Made by a program: the position numbers and the translations under genes. DNA of 12,371 nucleotides from CAZFUY01 sp964522445 (GTDB lineage: Bacteria > Pseudomonadota > Gammaproteobacteria > SZUA-229): NCBI GenBank assembly GCA_964522445.1, contig CAZFUY010000090.1, forward strand, positions 1-12,371, in the 5' to 3' direction. Below are positions 7,418 to 12,371 of this stretch, piece by piece. The notes beneath the pieces were generated by a model. That model saw nothing but the letters and a program-made list of their open reading frames with translations, had not been told where the DNA came from and did not search any database. The first letter of the stretch is position 1, and each line of letters opens with the position of its first letter.

Positions 7418-7900
7418 CTAAGGCGCTAATATAGTATCACGGCCACCCGAAACTGTGTGAACCACGCGTAGCATATGAGGCTGAATTTGATTTTTAAAAC
7501 GTGTTTTTGAGATACTGAATCGAGTGATAAATATGGCAACCACAAAGCCAAACAAGCCTGACACAATGGCCACTAATTCTGTATTCATATTTTGACTTTG
7601 TGCCCAGTATTCACCCGTAACAGCAAACATCAATAATAAAATTAGCGGCAGGGCATAAACCAGCAACGAGCCTTGCACCAGTGCATTATCATTAATGCCC
7701 AGCACAATTTCATCGCCTGTTTTTACATTAAGCGTATTGCTTACTCTAATCTGGCTGACACGCAAACCAATAACTTTGGATAATACAGATGTGCCACAGC
7801 CACTTTTAACCGCACATGACTGACAGGCAGAACGACGTTGTGTTTGCACTAAAACATCATCGCCTTCAACAGCAACGACTATGGCATTCTCTTCTATCAT
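7418..7900 (-). CDS. rseC: RseC/MucC family inner-membrane protein
   Basis: RseC (MucC) proteins are accessory members of sigma-E operons; relatives are linked to positive modulation of sigma-E and to the SoxR-reducing system. The 160-residue product starts with a small cytoplasmic domain carrying a cysteine cluster C-x2-C-x5-C (Cys26, Cys29, Cys35, ending in CGT), a possible metal or redox site. Two membrane segments follow at about 74-95 and 107-127, then a basic tail. The ATG at 7900 overlaps the rseB stop by four bases (ATGA). The gene ends 17 bases before the palindromic repeat. Confidence 0.95.
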   Translation of the reverse strand: MIEENAIVVAVEGDDVLVQTQRRSACQSCAVKSGCGTSVLSKVIGLRVSQIRVSNTLNVKTGDEIVLGINDNALVQGSLLVYALPLILLLMFAVTGEYWAQSQNMNTELVAIVSGLFGFVVAIFITRFSISKTRFKNQIQPHMLRVVHTVSGGRDTILAP

Positions 7901-8850
7901 TGATCTGTGTAGTGAATGGATTCACCAATTAAGCGAACCGTAGCAACAGGAACTTCACCAATAACAGTAACATGGTAACTGTTAACCGGCATGCTATAAG
8001 CATTAATCGCTCCCATTTTTGAAATGCCTTTTAAACCTGTTTTTGCAGGCTGCTGTTTTTCTACAAAAACAGATACCGATGCCATACCATCGCTATATAC
8101 AATATGCCGCACAAAACCTTTTCCATGCACGCCTGATTTCAAATGAGATCGCGTTAGCACAAAACCTTTGGGTAAATACTTTGCATACCAGTGACTACCT
8201 GTCTGACTTTCATGTCCTGAATCTAAATTCACAACACGGTATTGTTTGGTTTTTTCTAATAACAGATTTGTTTCTGGAGACTGGGGCAATATATTTAATT
8301 CGCTGAACATTAGCTGCTCAACTACCTTTCCCTGCTCATCCATTACATCACATTTTAATAACAGGCCGGTGTCCTTTTCTAACCAGAATTTATAACCGTA
8401 ACGGTAATTATCTTTTGGAGTAACTTTCAGGATTTGTGCGTCTTTATTAGCAACACGCCCCTGCCCCGCCAAAGTAAGTTTATAAAGCTGTTTTAATACA
8501 TGCCGATTCTCTGGCAACTGCGGATGAAACGGTGATATTTTTTGATCGCGGCTAATCGTCACCAGATGACGCTCAGGAAAAACAGTAGTGACCTTGCCAT
8601 TTTTTCTAATCACCTGTCGTTTTTCACCACTCAATGACTCCAGACTTTCCCATATACCACTTTCATCAACACCGTGTTTTATATGCATCGCCTGAAGATT
8701 ATCTACCTGACGAATAACTAAAGTACCTTCATAATTATTTGTTTTCTTCGACTGGATCATTTTATCCAGCAAACTATCAACTGCCTCGGCCTGCACAAAC
8801 AGAGGCAGTAATATTAAAGCAGATAGACTCAACAAACGTATGAAGCTCAT
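7897..8850 (-). CDS. rseB: Periplasmic sigma-E regulator RseB (MucB)
   Basis: RseB binds the periplasmic part of RseA, shielding it from the first regulatory protease. In E. coli it senses mislocalised lipopolysaccharide and outer-membrane proteins. The 317-residue product has a 21-residue signal peptide ending VQA. The N-terminal lipoprotein-carrier-like domain (LLDKMIQSKKTNNYEGTLV from about 27) and a smaller C-terminal domain (about 215-317, SHWYAKYLPKGF onward) match the MucB/RseB family. It starts five bases after the rseA stop and overlaps rseC at its end. There is no lipobox cysteine, so it should be soluble in the periplasm. Confidence 0.96.
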   Translation of the reverse strand: MSFIRLLSLSALILLPLFVQAEAVDSLLDKMIQSKKTNNYEGTLVIRQVDNLQAMHIKHGVDESGIWESLESLSGEKRQVIRKNGKVTTVFPERHLVTISRDQKISPFHPQLPENRHVLKQLYKLTLAGQGRVANKDAQILKVTPKDNYRYGYKFWLEKDTGLLLKCDVMDEQGKVVEQLMFSELNILPQSPETNLLLEKTKQYRVVNLDSGHESQTGSHWYAKYLPKGFVLTRSHLKSGVHGKGFVRHIVYSDGMASVSVFVEKQQPAKTGLKGISKMGAINAYSMPVNSYHVTVIGEVPVATVRLIGESIHYTDQ

Positions 8851-8855
8851 ATTGT

Positions 8856-9497
8856 TTATTTTTGCTCCTGCGTATCAAAACTCACAACTCTGACATAAGG
8901 CATCATGCCCTGCATTGTTGTCTGACCTGCATAACCTGAGTGATTCATCATATATTCACTCAGTTGTTTTGCCTGCAACTGACTGGGCTTATTAATATCG
9001 GCTGTTGATGCCACACGCACATGACTGGCAATAGCAGGGTTAACCGGCGTAATACGCGATGTATTATTTTTTATCTGTGGCTGAGCTTCAGCTATTGTCT
9101 GTACAGAATCTTCAACAGATTCAGTTTCTACTGTTCTAAATGCAACAACTGTCACCATAGCAACCGATGCAGCAACAGCCATACCGGCAAAAGGCCTGAC
9201 TAAACCTGAAAAATTAAATATTGTGGGGCGAGATTTTTTAACAGCCGCATTAATTTCTGGCTCTTGCTCAATGGCTCGATGAACAGCAGCAGAAATATCC
9301 ATGAATGATGATTCATTCAATTCATCACGCATGGCATTACCAATCATTTGGTAACGATGAACCTGTTCTGCATCTTCAACATCATCCCTTTTTAGATCCT
9401 GCAAAAAGGCATTTAACTCCTGTTGATCAAGCGCATCATCTAAAAGGGCTGAAATTTTTTCGTCTCTAGATGTATTTGTGGGGGTATTTTTATTCAT
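8856..9497 (-). CDS. rseA: Anti-sigma-E factor RseA (MucA)
   Basis: RseA is a single-pass membrane protein whose cytoplasmic domain holds sigma-E inactive until stepwise proteolysis releases it. In the 213-residue product the N-terminal domain (about 10-80, EKISALLDDALDQQEL and RYQMIGNAMRDEL) matches the RseA N-terminal fold. One membrane segment lies at about 103-120 (FAGMAVAASVAMVTVVAF), followed by a periplasmic domain. The C-terminal YMMNHSGYAG...MPYVRVVSFD stretch is characteristic of MucA-type proteins and should contact RseB. The gene lies nine bases after rpoE and five before rseB, the usual cotranscribed sigma/anti-sigma order. There is no sign of truncation of the kind seen in mucoid Pseudomonas mucA mutants. 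Confidence 0.95.
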   Translation of the reverse strand: MNKNTPTNTSRDEKISALLDDALDQQELNAFLQDLKRDDVEDAEQVHRYQMIGNAMRDELNESSFMDISAAVHRAIEQEPEINAAVKKSRPTIFNFSGLVRPFAGMAVAASVAMVTVVAFRTVETESVEDSVQTIAEAQPQIKNNTSRITPVNPAIASHVRVASTADINKPSQLQAKQLSEYMMNHSGYAGQTTMQGMMPYVRVVSFDTQEQK

Positions 9498-9506
9498 AGC
9501 ATTATC

Positions 9507-10091
9507 TCAATGAGCATGGTCAAGTACAGGTTTTAACTCTTTATCTATCGCTTCCCTTGCTCTGAAAATCCTGGAGCGTACTGTACCTATAGGGCAATCC
9601 ATTACCATGGCAATATCTTCGTAACTTAAACCTTCTAACTCACGCAGGGTTATCGCCTCTTTTAAATCACCGGGTAACCCAGAAATAGCTTTATGAATTA
9701 CCTGTTTAACTTCACTTGCCATCAATTCCTTTTCGGGCGTGGCATACTCTCTTAACCAGTCAGCACCATCATATTGCTCCGCTTCTTCGGCATCTACAGC
9801 AGAGGTTGTCGCTTTTCTGGCGGCTGATACCAGATGATTTTTAGCGGTATTAATCGCTATGCGATACATCCAGGTATAAAAAGCACTGTCACCTCGAAAG
9901 TTAGGCAGCGCTCGATAGGCTTTAATAAAAGCTTCCTGAGCCACATCCTGTACATCATCAGCATTACGCACAAAACGGGCAATTAATTTGATAACTCTAA
10001 GCTGGTATTTTAGTACCAGAATATCAAATGCCCGTTTATCGCCCTGCTGTACACGCTCTACCAGCGCCTGATCAATTTGTCGCTCGCCCAT
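9507..10091 (-). CDS. rpoE: RNA polymerase sigma-E factor (RpoE/AlgU)
   Basis: This ECF sigma factor directs RNA polymerase to envelope-stress promoters. Starting at the ATG at 10091 it is 194 residues (MGERQIDQALVERVQQGD), the normal length. Region 2 includes AQEAFIKAYRAL (51-62) and FYTWMYRIAINTAKN (71-85); region 4 carries the helix-turn-helix at about 153-182 (EGLSYEDIAMVM through FRAREAI). The frame is open upstream to an ATG at 10268, but those extra residues are unlike the family. GGAGG lies ten bases before 10091, and a sigma-E-like promoter sits between 10091 and the upstream ATGs. An in-frame ATG at 10235 with a good ribosome binding site leaves a longer form possible. It is divergent from nadB and heads the rseABC genes. 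Confidence 0.96.
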   Translation of the reverse strand: MGERQIDQALVERVQQGDKRAFDILVLKYQLRVIKLIARFVRNADDVQDVAQEAFIKAYRALPNFRGDSAFYTWMYRIAINTAKNHLVSAARKATTSAVDAEEAEQYDGADWLREYATPEKELMASEVKQVIHKAISGLPGDLKEAITLRELEGLSYEDIAMVMDCPIGTVRSRIFRAREAIDKELKPVLDHAH

Positions 10092-10101
10092 CCGGGCCTG
10101 C

Positions 10102-10106
10102 CCTCC
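10102..10106 (-). promoter_or_regulatory. Ribosome binding site of rpoE (short form)
   Basis: GGAGG on the minus strand, ten bases before the ATG at 10091. It supports the 194-residue RpoE over the longer open frame. Confidence 0.65.
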
Positions 10107-10132
10107 ACTCGGCGCGTCCTGCACCTGTTTAT

Positions 10133-10160
10133 TAAGACTCGTCTGTCTTACAATAGTTCG
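10133..10160 (-). promoter_or_regulatory. Candidate sigma-E-dependent promoter of rpoE
   Basis: On the minus strand CGAACTA (10154-10160) and GTCTTA (10133-10138) are separated by 15 bases. The sigma-E consensus is GGAACTT, about 15-16 bases, GTCTAA, so agreement is 5/7 and 5/6 with ideal spacing. Transcription would begin near 10126, giving a leader of about 35 bases to the rpoE ATG at 10091. Autoregulation of rpoE from such a promoter is well established in E. coli and Pseudomonas. The call here rests on motif and position only. Confidence 0.6.
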
Positions 10161-10352
10161 TTTAGGTTCGATTGCACGTTTTGGTGTAACATCTAACCCG
10201 AAAGGCAAGACCATACCTGATTCACATACTGACATAAAGGGTTCCTCTGTTAATTCATGAATAAGCATCTTGAGTCCAAAATTAGCCAGCTCTTCGTTCC
10301 AAACCTTTGCAATAGCCTGCTATTACATGCGACTTGCGCCTCGATCTGGATA

Positions 10353-10382
10353 ATTCTGGATCTCAACCTGCATATCCAGAAT
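10353..10382. promoter_or_regulatory. 9-bp inverted repeat upstream of nadB
   Basis: ATTCTGGAT (10353-10361) and ATCCAGAAT (10374-10382) are perfectly complementary around 12 bases. A further TCTGGAT copy lies at 10345-10351. The repeat ends 36 bases before the nadB ATG and directly follows the GATAAT hexamer, a position suited to an operator or a 5'-leader hairpin. The binding factor is unknown. Confidence 0.45.
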
Positions 10383-10418
10383 CAATAGAGCAACCCTAAA
10401 GACCATTCCTATATTCAA

Positions 10419-12044
10419 ATGCCTAAAAGTTCAAATTCAAAGAGTAGACAATCATTTCACCACGAGGTTCTTATTATTGGTGGTGGCGCAGCAGGATTAA
10501 GTCTGGCATTGCATTTAGCACACCATGCACGCATTGCAGTTATCACCAAAGGCCCGGAAAATTCTGGCAGCACATTTCATGCTCAGGGTGGGATTTCGGC
10601 CGTTTTAAGGCCTGACGATTCCTATAAATCACATATTGATGACACGCTCAATGCAGGCGGCGGCCTGTGCGATGAAGAAGCGGTTAAATTTACCATTGAG
10701 CATGGACCAGAAAATATTCAATGGCTGGCGGATCTGGGCGTGCCTTTTACCGCCGACAGGCATAAAGATGGCAGCAAAAGCTATCACCTTACCCGCGAAG
10801 GTGGCCATAGCCATAGACGGGTAATCCATGCAGCAGATGCAACAGGACAGGCGCTGGAAACCACACTGATTAACCATGCCAGACATTTTGACAATATTGA
10901 ATTATTTGATCATCACATTGCTGTTGATCTAATAACCGGCAAAAAGCTGGGGCTGGATCACAATCGCTGTATCGGCGCTTATGTACTCAATAAAGAAAAA
11001 GATCAGGTTGAAACTTTTCAGGCACGTTACGTCATCCTCGCCTCTGGTGGTGCAAGCAAAGTTTATCTATACACCAGCAACCCCGATGGCTCTACAGGTG
11101 ATGGCATTGCTATGGCCTGGCGTGCAGGCTGCCGTGTTGCCAATATGGAATTTATGCAATTTCACCCCACCTGCCTGTATCACCCCGAAGCCAAATCATT
11201 TCTACTTACTGAAGCCTTACGCGGTGAAGGCGGGCTGTTAAAGCGGCCAGATGGTGAGCGTTTTATGGATGATATCGATGATCGTGCCGAGCTAGCACCT
11301 CGAGATATTGTCGCCCGCGCTATTGACCATGAAATGAAACGACTGGGTGCAGAGTGCATGTATCTGGATATCAGCCATAAACCCGCTGCCTTTATTCGCT
11401 CTCATTTCCCAACCATACATGCCAAATGCAAAGAATTTGGTATCGATATCACCAAACAGCCTGTGCCTGTCGTGCCTGCTGCACACTATACCTGCGGCGG
11501 CGTAATAACCGATTTACATGGCCGCACAGATATTGAACGATTATATGCCATAGGTGAAACTGCATTTACCGGGCTGCACGGCGCTAATCGAATGGCCAGC
11601 AACTCATTACTGGAATGCCTGGTGTTTGCACAATCAGCCAGTAAAGATATTATTAGCCAGCTAAAAGAACCTCATAGCTGGGATGACATTAAAGACTGGG
11701 ATGAAAGCCGAGTCACCAATTCAGATGAAGAAGTTGTGGTATCACATAACTGGGACGAACTTCGCCGCTTTATGTGGGACTATGTTGGCATTGTACGCAC
11801 AGACAAACGACTGCAACGCGCCAAAAGACGAGTTGATTTATTACTCTCCGAAATGGATGAATACTACGGCAACTTCCGTATTACCAATGACTTAATTGAA
11901 CTACGTAATCTTGCTGTGGTCGCAGACTTAATTATTCGCTGCGCCATGAAGCGCAAAGAAAGTCGCGGATTACATTACACACTGGATTACCCAGAGACAG
12001 ACGATTCAAAACCCGCTGAAAATAGCATTTTACAACCTGAATAA
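10419..12044 (+). CDS. nadB: L-aspartate oxidase
   Basis: NadB is a FAD enzyme that oxidises L-aspartate to iminoaspartate, which NadA condenses to quinolinate in NAD biosynthesis. The 541-residue product has the dinucleotide-binding motif GGGAAG (21-26). It also has the STFHAQGGIS segment characteristic of the fumarate reductase/NadB flavoproteins. His356 in AHYTCGG and Arg391 in LHGANRMASNS correspond to E. coli His351 and Arg386. The family-typical C-terminal helical domain (KRLQRAKRRVDLL onward) is present. The ATG at 10419 is the only plausible start before the FAD motif, but no clear ribosome binding site precedes it. It is divergent from rpoE as in Pseudomonas; nadA and nadC are not in the window. 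Confidence 0.97.
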   Translation: MPKSSNSKSRQSFHHEVLIIGGGAAGLSLALHLAHHARIAVITKGPENSGSTFHAQGGISAVLRPDDSYKSHIDDTLNAGGGLCDEEAVKFTIEHGPENIQWLADLGVPFTADRHKDGSKSYHLTREGGHSHRRVIHAADATGQALETTLINHARHFDNIELFDHHIAVDLITGKKLGLDHNRCIGAYVLNKEKDQVETFQARYVILASGGASKVYLYTSNPDGSTGDGIAMAWRAGCRVANMEFMQFHPTCLYHPEAKSFLLTEALRGEGGLLKRPDGERFMDDIDDRAELAPRDIVARAIDHEMKRLGAECMYLDISHKPAAFIRSHFPTIHAKCKEFGIDITKQPVPVVPAAHYTCGGVITDLHGRTDIERLYAIGETAFTGLHGANRMASNSLLECLVFAQSASKDIISQLKEPHSWDDIKDWDESRVTNSDEEVVVSHNWDELRRFMWDYVGIVRTDKRLQRAKRRVDLLLSEMDEYYGNFRITNDLIELRNLAVVADLIIRCAMKRKESRGLHYTLDYPETDDSKPAENSILQPE

Positions 12045-12051
12045 TAATCAC

Positions 12052-12126
12052 AGGTGTCGGAGTCAAAGTTGACTGCTAATATGTCAGGCTGGCCATGAAA
12101 GTAAACAGCTTTGACTCCGTACACCT
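12052..12126. repeat. Long imperfect inverted repeat after nadB
   Basis: AGGTGTCGGAGTCAAAG (12052-12068) pairs with CTTTGACTCCGTACACCT (12109-12126) with a single extra base, around a 40-base interior. The left arm also has a local stem, AGTCAA/TTGACT. The arms recall RAYT-associated REP palindromes of the GTCGGAGTCAAAGTTGAC type, from memory. The right arm shares TGACTCCGTACA with the era-recO gap. No T-run follows, so it is not a standard terminator, though it begins only eight bases after the nadB stop and could protect the transcript end. Confidence 0.7.
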
Positions 12127-12156
12127 CAACTTACAATCTGAATAAGAAAAATATTT

Positions 12157-12371
12157 ATGACAGACTTCCCCCTTATTATCGAACCTGATTTTCTGGAAAA
12201 ACACCTGAACGATGATAACTTGCTTATCGTTGATCTATGCAAACACAGCCAGTATTTGCAGGGGCATATTCCCGGTGCTGTTTTTCTTGAATACAACTAC
12301 ATTACCGCCATGAACAAACCCACCATGGGGCTGTTACCCGATGAAGAAAATATTGGCAAAATTCTTTCCTC
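12157..12371 (+). CDS. Rhodanese-type sulfurtransferase (5' part only)
   Basis: Seventy-one codons run off the right edge. The sequence LIIEPDFLEKHL, then LLIVDLCKHSQYLQGHIPGAVFLEY, is the start of a rhodanese domain of the thiosulfate or 3-mercaptopyruvate sulfurtransferase type. These usually have two rhodanese domains with the catalytic cysteine in the second, so the active site is not visible here. The GLLPDEENI segment matches Pseudomonas RhdA-like proteins in my recollection. The ATG at 12157 has only a weak AAGAAAA upstream. No signal peptide is seen. It lies 112 bases after nadB across the inverted repeat, so a shared transcript is uncertain. Confidence 0.85.
   Translation, partial: MTDFPLIIEPDFLEKHLNDDNLLIVDLCKHSQYLQGHIPGAVFLEYNYITAMNKPTMGLLPDEENIGKILS

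Larger units (their letters stand above)
10092..10235 (-). other. In-frame open leader upstream of rpoE
   Basis: The ATG at 10235 has AGAGGA seven bases upstream (10243-10248) and reads 48 codons without a stop straight into rpoE (MSVCESGMVLPFGLD then a basic, polar stretch ending GGQAR). It may be an N-terminal extension made from an upstream promoter, a translated leader, or chance; E. coli has a translated leader (rseD) before rpoE. I do not recognise the peptide. No hydrophobic segment is apparent. Confidence 0.35.
10092..10418. other. Divergent rpoE-nadB intergenic region
   Basis: These 327 bases hold the regulatory DNA for both directions: the sigma-E-like promoter and open leader on the rpoE side, and a 9-bp inverted repeat on the nadB side. 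On the plus strand GATAAT (10349-10354) is a decent -10-like hexamer for nadB but lacks a good -35. I see no RNA gene or separate open frame here. Confidence 0.6.

Noticed and set aside
10211..10246. GGAACCC as a second sigma-E -35 element on the minus strand
   Set aside because: No acceptable GTCTAA-like -10 occurs at the right distance.
10233..10268. ATG at 10268 as the rpoE start
   Set aside because: It has only a weak ribosome binding site and lies upstream of the sigma-E-like promoter; the family start is at 10091. The ATG at 10235 is kept only as a hypothesis.
12052..12126. Rho-independent terminator of nadB
   Set aside because: The inverted repeat has a 40-base interior and no T-run after the right arm, so it was called a repeat.
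1..12371. CRISPR arrays, tRNA or rRNA genes, transposase or phage genes
   Set aside because: No regularly spaced repeats, RNA gene cores or mobile-element proteins were seen on either strand.

Overview
The window is chromosomal DNA from a gammaproteobacterium, visibly AT-rich and probably outside the Enterobacterales. The evidence is protein family plus gene order. Eleven minus-strand genes run rpoE-rseA-rseB-rseC-mucD-(glutaredoxin-like)-lepA-lepB-DUF4845-rnc-era, and recO follows after a gap. nadB is divergent from rpoE. From memory, this is almost the order around algU-mucABCD-lepA-lepB-rnc-era-recO with nadB upstream in Pseudomonas. The genus cannot be told from the sequence alone.

Layout, left to right: the 5' part of recO (minus strand, cut by the left edge); a 320-base era-recO gap with two palindromic elements resembling REP sequences; then era, rnc, a DUF4845 membrane protein, lepB and lepA (minus strand, tightly packed). 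A 66-base spacer with a perfect 10-bp inverted repeat precedes lepA. Next come a small CxxC glutaredoxin-like gene overlapping the end of mucD, mucD itself, and a 116-base spacer filled mostly by a 70-base near-perfect palindrome. After that come rseC, rseB, rseA and rpoE. A 327-base divergent region separates rpoE from nadB (plus strand). A 112-base gap with another long inverted repeat leads to the first 71 codons of a rhodanese-type sulfurtransferase, cut by the right edge.

Functionally, rpoE-rseABC-mucD is the envelope-stress module: an ECF sigma factor, its membrane anti-sigma factor, a periplasmic sensor, an inner-membrane accessory protein, and a periplasmic protease that deals with misfolded proteins. 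The lepA-lepB-DUF4845-rnc-era-recO block covers translation, signal-peptide removal, RNA processing, 30S maturation and recombinational repair. nadB starts NAD synthesis from aspartate.

I see no previously undescribed multi-gene system; the genes are conserved housekeeping and stress genes. What deserves a second look is the non-coding architecture: a sigma-E-like autoregulatory promoter inside an open frame in front of rpoE, palindromic repeat elements inserted at gene boundaries, and inverted repeats upstream of lepA and nadB. Two starts are better placed downstream of the longest open frame: mucD at 7301 and rpoE at 10091.
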